Source: Massilia niastensis DSM 21313
GTDB taxonomy: Bacteria; Pseudomonadota; Gammaproteobacteria; Burkholderiales; Burkholderiaceae_D
Assembly (NCBI RefSeq): GCF_000382345.1
Contig: NZ_KB908133.1
Span: forward strand, 1-34,214
Direction: 5' to 3'
DNA: 34,214 nucleotides
Shown: piece after piece, positions 8,203 to 17,912 of the stretch
Layout: every line of letters starts with the position of its first letter
How positions within the stretch are numbered: position 1 is the stretch's first letter
Notes under the pieces: generated by a model
What the model was told of the DNA's origin: nothing
Databases searched by the model: none
What the model saw: only the letters and a program-made list of their open reading frames with translations
Made by a program: the position numbers and the translations under genes

Positions 8203-9080
8203 ACCAGCTCTCCCCGCTGGAAAGCGAACTGCTGGCGCAAGCCAGCGCCGCGACCGGCCGTATCGAGATCGACAATCTCACCATCCGCCTGGGCGAAGGC
8301 CGCCAGGCCTTCGACGCGGTGCAGGAGGTCTCGCTGTCGATCGCCCCCGGCGAATTCGTCTGCGTGCTGGGCCCGTCCGGCTGCGGCAAGTCCACCCTGC
8401 TGGGCGCCCTGGCCGGCCACTGGCGGCCGAGCCAGGGCGCGATCCGCGTCGACGGCGACCCGGTGGCCGGACCGCACCCGGACCGCGGCCTGGTGTTTCA
8501 GCAGCACACCCTGTTCCCCTGGAAGAAAGTGCTCGACAACGTGGCCTTCGGCCTGAAGATGAAAGGCATCCAGCGCCAGGAGCGCCGCGACAGCGCGCGC
8601 GAGCTGCTCGATCTGGTGGGCCTGGCGGGCTTCGAGGACCGCTATCCGATCCAGCTGTCGGGCGGCATGCAGCAGCGCGTCGAGATCGCACGGGTGCTAA
8701 TCAACCAGCCGCGAGTGATGCTGATGGACGAGCCCTTCGGCGCGCTCGACGCCCAGACGCGCCTGAAGATGCAGGAACTGCTGCTGGAGGTCTGGGCGCG
8801 GGTGAAAACCACGGTCGTCTTCATCACCCACGACATCGACGAGGCGCTGTTCCTCGCCGACCGCATCCTGGTGATGAGTCCACGGCCGGGCCGCATCATC
8901 GAGGAGCTGCGCCTCGACTTCGCCCGGCCGCGCCATCCCGACCTGGTGACCTCGCCCGAATTCATGCGGCTCAAGCGCCACTGCCTGCAACTGCTGCACC
9001 CGCAGGCCAGGATCGTTCCGCTCGAGCGCCTGAGCCCCCTGGGCCCGCAGGCCGCCGCCCATGCCAACCATAACGTGTAA
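8199..9080 (+). CDS. ABC transporter ATP-binding protein (NitT/TauT type)
   Basis: ATPase of 293 residues driving the transporter. Walker A is GPSGCGKST (residues 58-66), the Q-loop is FQQHTLFPWKKV, the signature LSGGMQQR is at 153-160, Walker B MLMDEP at 174-179, the D-loop follows in GALDAQTR, and the switch histidine is H211 in ITHD. TLFPWKKV after the Q-loop is typical of the nitrate/sulfonate/taurine group. The start ATG at 8199 overlaps the permease stop. An N-terminal extension of about 20 residues precedes the fold. It is followed almost directly by the HEAT-repeat gene. Confidence 0.94.
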   Translation: MNQLSPLESELLAQASAATGRIEIDNLTIRLGEGRQAFDAVQEVSLSIAPGEFVCVLGPSGCGKSTLLGALAGHWRPSQGAIRVDGDPVAGPHPDRGLVFQQHTLFPWKKVLDNVAFGLKMKGIQRQERRDSARELLDLVGLAGFEDRYPIQLSGGMQQRVEIARVLINQPRVMLMDEPFGALDAQTRLKMQELLLEVWARVKTTVVFITHDIDEALFLADRILVMSPRPGRIIEELRLDFARPRHPDLVTSPEFMRLKRHCLQLLHPQARIVPLERLSPLGPQAAAHANHNV

Positions 9081-9091
9081 GGATGTATCCC

Positions 9092-10054
9092 GTGACTGTC
9101 GAACTCCATGAAGACCCCGAAATCGCCGCGCTGGCGCCCCGCCTGCAGGACGACGACGCCACCGTGCGCCGGATCGCCGTGCTCGACCTGGCCGACCTCG
9201 ATGGCGATGCCCATGTGCCGCTCCTGATCGCCGCGCTCGAGGACACGGCGGCGCCGGTGCGCGCCGAGGCCGCGCGCGCCCTGCAGGCTTTCGAGGCGCC
9301 GCTCGCCGTCGCTGGCCTGGCGCGCCTGCTGTCGGACCTGGATGAGGAAGTGCGCACCGCGGCGGCCCAGAGCCTGTCCGAGCTCAAGCAGCAGGAATCG
9401 GCCGCCCACCTGGTGTCGTACATCGGCAGCAGCGACAGCTTCGTGCGCGCGGCGGCGCTGCGCGGCGTGCGCGAGCTGCGCGTGCCTGCCAGCTTCGCGC
9501 CGGCCCTCGACGCCTTGCAGGACAAGGAGGCCCAGGTAAGGCGCGAGGCGGTCGCCGTCCTCGGCTACCTCAAGCAGCCGGATGCCGTGCCCGCGCTGAC
9601 GCGCGTCGCCGAATCCGATCCTTCGCTCGAAGTGCGCCGCGCCGCCGCCGGCGCCCTGGGCTTCGCCGACGGCGCCGCCGTCCTGCCGGCCCTGCTGGCC
9701 GCGCTCGCGGACGACGCCTGGCAGGTGCGCGAGGAAGCCGCGACCACGCTCGGCAAGCTGCGCCTGCAGGACGCCGCGCCCGCCTTGATCGCCGCCCTGG
9801 CCGACCCCTACTGGCAGGTCAGGCTGCGCGCCGCGCGCAGCCTTGGCCGGCTGCGCTGCCGGGACGCGCTGCCCGAGCTGCTCGCCGCGCTGGGTCACGC
9901 CATCAGCAACCTACGCAAGGAAGCGGCGCTGGCGCTGGGCGAGATCGGCTCGCCCCTGGCGCTCGACGCGCTGCAGCAGGCGTCCGGCGACCCCGATCCC
10001 GAGGTGCGCAAGTCGGTGCGCCTGGCGATCCAGCAGATCGGGGCGGCGGCATGA
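9092..10054 (+). CDS. HEAT-repeat (PBS-lyase-type) protein
   Basis: Protein of 320 residues built almost wholly from short alpha-helical repeats of about 31 residues. The recurring core is like DxxxxVRxxAAxALG (for example VRREAVAVLGYLKQPDAVPA, VRRAAAGALGFADGAAVLPA, VREEAATTLGKLRLQDAAPA and VRLRAARSLGRLRCRDALPE), about nine or ten copies. Such PBS-lyase HEAT repeats make a curved solenoid used for protein binding; some relatives insert cofactors into phycobiliproteins. No signal peptide is seen. I prefer GTG 9092, because AAGGA lies eight bases upstream; an ATG at 9083 is in frame but has no ribosome site. Tucked between the ATPase and DUF971 genes, it may be a scaffold or assembly factor for the flavoprotein-ferredoxin pair; that is inference. 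Confidence 0.85.
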   Translation: MTVELHEDPEIAALAPRLQDDDATVRRIAVLDLADLDGDAHVPLLIAALEDTAAPVRAEAARALQAFEAPLAVAGLARLLSDLDEEVRTAAAQSLSELKQQESAAHLVSYIGSSDSFVRAAALRGVRELRVPASFAPALDALQDKEAQVRREAVAVLGYLKQPDAVPALTRVAESDPSLEVRRAAAGALGFADGAAVLPALLAALADDAWQVREEAATTLGKLRLQDAAPALIAALADPYWQVRLRAARSLGRLRCRDALPELLAALGHAISNLRKEAALALGEIGSPLALDALQQASGDPDPEVRKSVRLAIQQIGAAA

Positions 10055-10374
10055 CCGCCCTGCCCGACGCCATCGAGAACCGCGCGCTGCAGGGCGTGCT
10101 GGCCTTGTCCTGGGCGGACGGCAGTTCGGCCAGCTGGACCCATGCGGCGCTGCGCGCGGCCTGTCCGTGTGCGGAATGCCGCGCACGGCGGCGCGCCGGG
10201 CTGGCCGTCGAGGCCGATGACGGGGTGCGCATTGCCGCCATCGAGCCGGTGGGCGCCTATGCGTTGAATCTCGGCTTCACGGACGGGCACAGGCGGGGCA
10301 TCTTTCCGTTCGAGATGCTGGGTGAAGCGGGCCGGGAGATGCTTCACGCTGATGCGGCCTGGTCCCGCACATAG
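10051..10374 (+). CDS. DUF971-domain protein
   Basis: Protein of 107 residues. It shows the DUF971 (GBBH-like N-terminal) fold pattern: LALSWADGSSASWTHAALRA, then the cysteine motif CPCAECRARR at about residues 32-41, then VGAYALNLGFTDGHRRGIFP. In other organisms this domain occurs with Mrp/HCF101-type Fe-S carrier proteins and at the N terminus of gamma-butyrobetaine hydroxylase; a role in metal or Fe-S handling is suspected but not proven. The start overlaps the HEAT-protein stop (ATGA at 10051-10054), so it is the coupled last gene of the operon. With the HEAT protein it may help mature the two-cluster ferredoxin or flavoprotein complex. Confidence 0.87.
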   Translation: MTALPDAIENRALQGVLALSWADGSSASWTHAALRAACPCAECRARRRAGLAVEADDGVRIAAIEPVGAYALNLGFTDGHRRGIFPFEMLGEAGREMLHADAAWSRT

Positions 10375-10436
10375 GGCGGATGGACGCCGGCACCGGCTTG
10401 CAGCTGCCTGCGCCTGGACGTCGGCCCTCGTGCCCC

Positions 10437-11431
10437 TCATGGCGAAGCGGCGGACACGGTGCGGAACCCGACGTGGACCGCGCCGAGCCGGGTATCGTGC
10501 GGATGGCGCGCCGCGGCCCGGTAGCGCACGCAGAAGTCGCTGGCGCACAGGAAGGACCCACCCTTGATCAGCCCCTCCTCGCCCGAGAGCGCCGCCGGCG
10601 CCCCGCTGCCGTGCGGCTGGTGACTGCCGTGCCACGGGTCGGACGTCCACTCCCACGCATTGCCGATCATGTCGTACAGGCCGAACCCGTTGGCCGCGAA
10701 GCAGCCAACCGGCGCCCGGTCGGGGTAGCCGTCCTCGCGTGAATTCATGTAAGGGAACAGTCCCTGCCAGAAGTTCGCGCTCGGCCGGCCTTGCCGGTCG
10801 CGCGGACCGCGTTCGATCCGTTCGCCCTGGCCGCCGGCCTTGGCCGCATGCTCCCACTGCGCCTCAGTGGGCAGGCTGCGGCCCAGCCACTGAGCGTAGG
10901 CGTAGGCATCGGCACGTGTCAGTTGCACCACCGGCTGGTTTTCCCGGCCCTGCAGCGTACTGCCAGGCCCTTCCGGATGGCGCCAGTCGGCGCCACGCAC
11001 CGCGTGCCACCAGCTGCCGTAGGCTGCCTCTTCTCCCCGTTCGGCCAGCGGCGCGCGAAACACGGCGCCACTGCCGTTGCGTTCGCCCTCGGTCACATAG
11101 CCGGTGGCGCGCACGAACGCATCGAACTGGGCGTTCGTCACTTCAGTGCGATCGATCCAGAACGGCGCGGTCGTCACTTCGCGCAGCGGCTGCTCTTCGG
11201 GGTAGCCGTCGACAGCACCCAGCACGAACCTGCCGCCCGGCAGGCGCAGCATGCCGGCATGGGGATCGCGCCCCCAGCCGGGGGGCAGGCCGGAATAGGC
11301 GGCGCATGCGGCGCCGTTCCCCAGCGCGATCCCGGGCGGCGCATTCGCCGTGGCTGGCGTGGCCCGCAACGTCCAGGCAGCCAGTCCGGCGCCGGCGGCG
11401 AACAGGATCGCCGCGCCCATGGCGGGCCTGC

Positions 11432-11435
<4 letters not shown>
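10437..11435 (-). CDS. Formylglycine-generating enzyme (SUMF1 family), membrane-anchored or exported
   Basis: Protein of 332 residues of the FGE-sulfatase family. It oxidises the cysteine of a CxPxR motif in sulfatases to formylglycine. Family segments are MLRLPGGRFVLGAVDGYPEE, FWIDRTEVTNAQFDAFV, QPVVQLTRADAYAYAQWLGR, LPTEAQWEHAAKAG, IGNAWEWTSDPW and the C-terminal KGGSFLCASDFCVRYRAAAR. The last holds C297 and C302, spaced as in the copper-binding cysteine pair of active FGEs, so it should be a true enzyme rather than a structural relative. The first 33 residues form a hydrophobic signal or anchor ending ATANA. Its ATG overlaps the stop of the sulfatase gene (ATGA on the minus strand), a direct link to its substrate protein. 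A longer frame upstream lies inside the sulfatase gene. Confidence 0.92.
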
Positions 11436-13195
<1,760 letters not shown>

Positions 13196-13249
13196 GCGTG
13201 TCTCCGTTATTATTTGGAAACCCGATCATCGACACAAGCGCGGTGAGCG

Positions 13250-13273
13250 GCTATTGTCACTTGGTACAATAGC
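13250..13273. promoter_or_regulatory. Perfect 8-8-8 inverted repeat over a divergent promoter
   Basis: GCTATTGT (13250-13257) and ACAATAGC (13266-13273) form a perfect dyad with an 8-base spacer. On the plus strand TGGTACAAT (13262-13270) fits an extended -10 element for the kinase gene; the mirror TATTGT could be a -10 for the sulfatase gene. A dimeric regulator bound here could control both directions. The response regulator encoded downstream is the obvious candidate, but this is inference. Confidence 0.5.
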
Positions 13274-13333
13274 GGCCCGGCTCCCGCTGTCGTACCCTTA
13301 GCTGAGTCGCCCCCGGTACGCCGCCACCACGCC

Positions 13334-15181
13334 ATGACTTTCCTGTCCCGCCAACTCGCATGCCGCCTGCTGCTGATCGCCCTGTGCTGCAGCGCGCGCC
13401 TGGGCAGTTGCGCGGCGCCGCCCAAGGTGCTGCTGCTGATGCCTGGCGGCGCCACGGCGCCCTGGTCGCTGCAGCTTGGAGAGGCGCTACGTGGCGAACT
13501 GCTGCGCGAGCACGCCGACGCCGAACTCCATCTCGAGGTGCTGCAGCAGCAGTTGCCGGGTGGCGCGGGCGCGCCGCTGCCACGCGGGCTCACCGACAAG
13601 TACGCCGGGCTTGCGTATGACGCGATCGTCCCGCTGGTCCCCGATCAGCTGCCGCTCGCGCTCGCCCTGCGCGACCGCTTGTGGCCGCTGGCGACAGTGG
13701 TCGCGCCAGCGCTCGATCCGGCATACGCTGCCAGGCTGGCACGGGTTCCACGCATGACCGGCTTGCTGAAACACGACGTTGTTGCGCGCAACCTGGCGCT
13801 GATGTTCGCCTTGTTGCCAACAACGCGACATATCGGGGTCATCAGCGCCGGCCTTGACCAGGACCCGATACGGCCGGACTGGCGCGCGGCATTGCAGCCA
13901 TGGCTGCGGAGTGCCGAGCTGATCGACCTGAGCGGCCTGGAGCCGGAGGTTCTTTTGCGGCGCGTGCAGCAACTACCGCCCGGCACGGCACTCTACTTCG
14001 CCGCGCCCACGACGGCCCACAACTCGGCCGTGATGACCCCCTACGACCTGGTGCGCGCCCTGGCGCCGGTGGCGCAGGTGCCCATCTTCGTCGACGGTGG
14101 CACCCTGGTCGGAGCCGGCGCCATCGGCGGCTGGGTCGTGTCGCCGGCGAGCTATGCACGCGACGTCGCCTCGCAGTTGAACCGGCTGCTGGCCGGGGTT
14201 CCACCCGAGCGGATCGGATTCGAACCGCACAGCGCCCCACGCCTGCAGTTCGACTGGCGCGCACTGCAGCGCGCCGGGGTCGACAGCACTGCCCTGCCGG
14301 CCGGCAGCGAGTTGCTGTTCCAGCCGCCCGGGCTGTGGGAGGCGTACCGGGGCATGGTGCTGGCCACCGCGCTGGTGCTGGCGATCCAGAGCATCCTGAT
14401 CGGCACCCTGCTGCTCGAGCGGCGGCGCCGCAAAAGCGCCGAGCGGCAGACCCGCCAGCACCTTGGCGAACTGGCACGGCTGGACCGGATCGGCGCCGTC
14501 GGCGCACTGTCGGCCGCCCTGGCGCACGAAATCAACCAGCCGCTCGGCGCCATCCTCAGCAACGCCGAGACCGCCGAGCTGCTGCTGGAGGCGCCCCACC
14601 CTTCACACAACGAATTGCGCGAGCTGATCGCCGCCATCCGCGCGGACAACCAGCGCGCCGCGGCGGTGCTGGTCCGGCTGCGCGCCTGGATCGCCAACAA
14701 CGCCGGCCAGTCCCAGCGGCTGGCGCTCAACCCGCTGCTGCACGAGGTGGCGCGCATCCTGCGGGTGGAAGTGCAGATGCGCGACGCCGAGCTGCAACTG
14801 CACTTGAGCGACGCGGTACCCGAGGTCGTGGCCGACGGCGTCCAGATCCAGCAGGTCACGCTGAACCTGGTACTGAACGCGTTCGACGCATTGCAGCAGA
14901 TGGCGCCGGGACAGCGCAGGGTCAGCATCCGTAGTTCCCGCAACGCCGCCGGCGGGGCCGACGTGTGCGTCGCCGACAGCGGGCCTGGCCTCGCGGGAAT
15001 TGCGCCCGAACGCCTGTTCGAGCCGTTCTTCAGCACCAAGCCGGACGGCCTGGGGGTCGGCCTGTCGATCAGCCGCAGCATCCTGGAGCGCCACGGCGGC
15101 ACGCTGCAGGTGGAACAGCCGGCCGGAGGCGGCGCGCTATTTCGCTTCAGCCTGCCAAGTGCCGAGGCGGCCGCCGCATGA
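13334..15181 (+). CDS. Sensor histidine kinase with periplasmic ABC-binding-protein-like sensor
   Basis: Membrane kinase of 615 residues. A signal peptide or first membrane segment (residues 1-27) leads into a periplasmic domain of about 300 residues like the ABC-type sugar/solute-binding fold (KVLLLMPGGATAPWSLQLGE, YDAIVPLVPDQLPLALALRD, VPIFVDGGTLVGAGAIGGWV). A membrane helix follows at about 337-358, before the RRRRK stop-transfer run. The H-box is HEINQPLGAILSNAE with H398 as the phosphorylated histidine. The ATPase domain shows NLVLNAFDAL (N-box), DSGPGL (G1) and FFSTKPDGLGVGLSIS. The type is FixL/DctB-like. No ribosome site is clear before ATG 13334. The stop overlaps the response regulator start (ATGA at 15178-15181). 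The sensor probably reads a small periplasmic ligand, perhaps from the sulfatase reaction. Confidence 0.9.
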   Translation: MTFLSRQLACRLLLIALCCSARLGSCAAPPKVLLLMPGGATAPWSLQLGEALRGELLREHADAELHLEVLQQQLPGGAGAPLPRGLTDKYAGLAYDAIVPLVPDQLPLALALRDRLWPLATVVAPALDPAYAARLARVPRMTGLLKHDVVARNLALMFALLPTTRHIGVISAGLDQDPIRPDWRAALQPWLRSAELIDLSGLEPEVLLRRVQQLPPGTALYFAAPTTAHNSAVMTPYDLVRALAPVAQVPIFVDGGTLVGAGAIGGWVVSPASYARDVASQLNRLLAGVPPERIGFEPHSAPRLQFDWRALQRAGVDSTALPAGSELLFQPPGLWEAYRGMVLATALVLAIQSILIGTLLLERRRRKSAERQTRQHLGELARLDRIGAVGALSAALAHEINQPLGAILSNAETAELLLEAPHPSHNELRELIAAIRADNQRAAAVLVRLRAWIANNAGQSQRLALNPLLHEVARILRVEVQMRDAELQLHLSDAVPEVVADGVQIQQVTLNLVLNAFDALQQMAPGQRRVSIRSSRNAAGGADVCVADSGPGLAGIAPERLFEPFFSTKPDGLGVGLSISRSILERHGGTLQVEQPAGGGALFRFSLPSAEAAAA

Positions 15182-15771
15182 CGCCGGTGCTACACCTGGT
15201 CGACGACGACCTGGGTTTTCGCAGCGCGCTGGCGCGCCTGCTGCGTGCGCTCGGGCATACGGTCCAGGAATACGATAGCGCCCAGGCCTTCCTCGCGGTC
15301 CCCGCCCCCGCGCCCGGATGCCTGCTGCTCGATGTGCACATGCCTGGCCTGTCCGGGCTGGACCTGCAGGCGCGCCTGGCGGCGCATGGCAACCGGCTGC
15401 CGGTGATCTTCATCACCGGACAGGGCGACATCCCGATGAGCGTGCGGGCGATCAAGGCCGGCGCGGAGGATTTCCTGACCAAGCCGGTGGGCCGCGTGGC
15501 CCTGGGCGAGGCGATCGCACGCGCGCTGGCGCGGGCGGCCCAATCCGAAGCCGAGGCGACGGCGCGCCAGGCGCGCGAGCAGCAGCTGGCTCGGCTGAGC
15601 TGTCGGGAGCGGGAGGTGGCGCTGCTGCTCGCCAAGGGCTGCCTGAACAAACAGGTCGCGGCGGCGCTTGGCACCACCGAGCGCACCGTCAAGGCGCACC
15701 GCAGCCGGATCATGGAAAAGCTGGGGATACGCTCGGCCGTGGAGCTGGCGCGCCTGCTCGATCAAGCCTGA
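15178..15771 (+). CDS. FixJ/LuxR-type response regulator
   Basis: Regulator of 197 residues, coupled to the kinase by an ATGA overlap. The receiver domain (1-120) has acidic residues D10 and D11, the phosphorylated aspartate D52 (LLLDVHMPGLSG), the switch threonine T80 (FITGQGD) and K102 (FLTKPVG). A LuxR-type helix-turn-helix follows (about 135-195): LSCREREVALLLAKGCLNKQ, then VAAALGTTERTVKAHRSRIM. It should bind DNA as a dimer once phosphorylated; the dyad at 13250-13273 is a natural target. The stop at 15769-15771 is followed, in the same frame, by the sigma factor sequence. Confidence 0.95.
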   Translation: MTPVLHLVDDDLGFRSALARLLRALGHTVQEYDSAQAFLAVPAPAPGCLLLDVHMPGLSGLDLQARLAAHGNRLPVIFITGQGDIPMSVRAIKAGAEDFLTKPVGRVALGEAIARALARAAQSEAEATARQAREQQLARLSCREREVALLLAKGCLNKQVAAALGTTERTVKAHRSRIMEKLGIRSAVELARLLDQA

Positions 15772-15807
15772 GCACCGCTGGCTCCCGGCGACCAGCTGCT
15801 GGCCTGC

Positions 15808-16281
15808 GTGCCGCGTCTACGCCGCTATGCGCGCGCCCTGGTCGGCGACCGCGCGGCCGCCGACGACCTGGTGCAGGACACCGTCGAACGCGGCTGGGCG
15901 CGGCTGGGATCGTGGCGGCACGGCAGCGACATGCGCGGCTGGCTGTTCTCGATCATGCACAACCTGCGCGTCGACCAGGGCCGTCGCCGCGCCGTGCCGA
16001 CCGAGCCGCTCGACGACGAGACGCCCCTGCCGGCCGCTCCGGAACGCGCCACCATCAGCCTCGAACTGCGCGACATGGACGCCGCTCTGCGCCAGCTGCC
16101 CGAGGAGCAGCGCGAGATCCTGCTGCTGGTCGTTCTCGAGGAAATGAGTTACGAGGATCTGGCGCAGGCGCTGCGCATTCCGGTCGGGACCGTGATGTCG
16201 CGCCTGTCGCGCGCCCGCGAGAAGCTGCGCGCCTTGATGGAAGGCCGCTCCCCTGCCGTTTCCCTGAAAGTCGTGAAATGA
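15808..16281 (+). CDS. ECF-type RNA polymerase sigma factor
   Basis: Sigma-70 family protein; 157 residues from GTG 15808. Region 2 is RYARALVGDRAAADDLVQDT through WRHGSDMRGWLFSIMHNLRV; region 4 is LPEEQREILLLVVLEEMSYE followed by DLAQALRIPVGTVMSRLSRA. The real N terminus is a puzzle. The frame is the same as that of the response regulator and is open right back to its stop at 15771, yet the only usual start codon is GTG 15808. That start has no ribosome site and trims the first helix (LLACVPRLRRYARAL is encoded in part upstream). A non-standard start such as CTG 15778, or read-through, is possible. The anti-sigma gene overlaps its stop. Confidence 0.85.
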   Translation: MPRLRRYARALVGDRAAADDLVQDTVERGWARLGSWRHGSDMRGWLFSIMHNLRVDQGRRRAVPTEPLDDETPLPAAPERATISLELRDMDAALRQLPEEQREILLLVVLEEMSYEDLAQALRIPVGTVMSRLSRAREKLRALMEGRSPAVSLKVVK

Positions 16282-17093
16282 TGCCCTTGCCCTTGCCCGT
16301 GACCGAAGCCGACCTGCATGCCTATGTCGACGGCCGACTGCCGCCGGCCCGGGCTGCCGAGGTCGACGCCTACCTCGCCGCGCATCCGGAAGATGCGGCG
16401 CGCGTGCAGGCCCACATCACCCAGAACGCCGCGCTGCGCGCCATGTTCGATCCGGTGCTCGACGAACCGGTCCCGCCGCGCCTGGCCACGCGCCCGCCGC
16501 GGCGGCGATGGCTCGGTCTCGCCGCAGGGATGGCGATCGCCATCGTCAGCGGCGCCGCCGGCTGGGGCCTGCGCGGCGCATCCGGCGACGACATGGGGTT
16601 GGCGTCCGGTGGAGGCCAATCCGCCTATCCGGCGCCGGCAGTTGCCGGACTGGCGCGCCGGGCCGCGGTCGCCCACGTGGTCTACAGCCCGGACGTGCGC
16701 CGTCCGGTCGAGATCGGCGCCGACCAGGAAGACCAGCTCGTGGCATGGCTGTCGAACCGCCTCGGCAGCAGGATCCGTCCGCCGCACCTGGGCAAGGTCG
16801 GCTATGAACTGATCGGAGGACGCCTGCTGCCCGGCGCCAGCGGTCCGGTGGCCCAGTTCATGTACCACGATGGCGCCGGCCAGCGCCTGACCTTGTACGT
16901 GTCCAGCGAACAGGCACATAACAAGGACACCGGCTTTCGCTTCGCCAGGGAGGGCCCGGTCAACGTGTTCTACTGGATCGACGGCCAGTTCGGCTACGCG
17001 CTGTCGGCCGGCGCCGACAGGAACGAGCTGGCCCGCGTGGCCGGCGCGGTCCATGAACAGCTGGACGCTAGGGTGCAAGTCAAGGAAAGGTAG
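16278..17093 (+). CDS. Anti-sigma factor, single-pass membrane protein
   Basis: Protein of 271 residues. Residues 1-70 are the cytoplasmic sigma-binding part with the common opening TEADLHAYVDGRLPPARAAE and no zinc-binding HxxxCxxC motif. One membrane helix spans about 78-97 (WLGLAAGMAIAIVSGAAGWG), and a periplasmic domain of about 170 residues follows. That domain contains RRPVEIGADQEDQLVAWLSN and RLTLYVSSEQAHNKDTGF. The start overlaps the sigma stop (two adjacent ATGs at 16278 and 16281), the normal arrangement for a sigma/anti-sigma pair. It should hold the sigma factor at the membrane until a periplasmic signal arrives. The paired targets are probably the sulfite dehydrogenase genes directly downstream. 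Confidence 0.87.
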   Translation: MMPLPLPVTEADLHAYVDGRLPPARAAEVDAYLAAHPEDAARVQAHITQNAALRAMFDPVLDEPVPPRLATRPPRRRWLGLAAGMAIAIVSGAAGWGLRGASGDDMGLASGGGQSAYPAPAVAGLARRAAVAHVVYSPDVRRPVEIGADQEDQLVAWLSNRLGSRIRPPHLGKVGYELIGGRLLPGASGPVAQFMYHDGAGQRLTLYVSSEQAHNKDTGFRFAREGPVNVFYWIDGQFGYALSAGADRNELARVAGAVHEQLDARVQVKER

Positions 17094-17117
17094 TCCAACA
17101 TGACAAAGGAGGCCAGC

Positions 17118-17901
17118 ATGACGAATATCTTCCCGCCGCCGCACCCGGCGCGCCGCCGCTTCCTGCGCCATGCAGGCGCGCTCGGCGCCGCGGGCTTCCT
17201 CGGCAACCCGGTCCTGGGCGCGTTCGCCGCCGAATCCGGCCACGTGGCGCTTCCTTTCGCCAACGGAGAGCGCGACCTGGTCGCCTATCCGCAAAAGCGT
17301 CACCTGATCCTGCTGACGGCGCGCCCGCCCCAAGATGAACGGCGCCGACCTGCCGGTCCTCAACGGCTACCCCTTGCGCCTCGTGGTGCCGGGTCATTAC
17401 GGCACCTACTGGGTCAAGCACCTGTCGGAGATCGTCGTCACCGACAAGGCGTTCGACGGCTTCTGGATGAGCAGCGCCTACCGTATTCCGGCCAATGCCT
17501 GCGCCTGTAGCGAGCCAGGCAAGCCCCCGGCGAGGACCGTGCCGATCGGCCGCTTCAACGTGCGCTCCTTCATCACCAGCCTCGCCGACGGCGCCCACGT
17601 CCCGCACGGGCGCAAGACCGTGGTGCGCGGCATCGCCTTCGACGGCGGCCATGGTATCAACGAGGTCGCGTTTTCCGCCGACGGCGGCAGGACCTGGCGG
17701 GCCGCCCGGCTCGGCAAGGACCTGGTTCGCTATTCGTTCCGCGCGTGGAGCGCAAGCTTCACGCCGTCGCGCAAGGGCGAGCACGCGCTCATGGTGCGCG
17801 CCACCAACCGTATCGGCCAGGGCCAGCCTGCCAGCGCCCTGTGGAATCCCCCGGGCTACATGCGCAACGTGGTCGAATCCGTGCGCATGGTGGTGGCATG
17901 A
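17118..17901 (+). pseudogene. Sulfite dehydrogenase molybdenum subunit (SorA-like), internally deleted and out of frame
   Basis: Two pieces of one gene in different frames. The first piece starts at ATG 17118 with a strong AAAGGAGG site, has a twin-arginine signal (RRRFLRHAGALGAAGFLG), and runs to about 17333 (VAYPQKRHLILLTARPPQ). The second piece picks up at about 17332 in another frame with KMNGADLPVLNGYPLRLVVP and runs to 17901, covering the C-terminal dimerisation domain (YWVKHLSEIVVTDKAFDGFW, GGHGINEVAFSADGGRTWRA). In an intact SorA-type sulfite oxidase roughly 150 or more residues lie between these segments, including the molybdopterin-binding core and its cysteine ligand. They are missing, and the join shifts the frame. 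The gene cannot make an active enzyme. The normal product oxidises sulfite to sulfate in the periplasm. Confidence 0.85.
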
Positions 17902-17912
17902 GGAGGCTGGCC

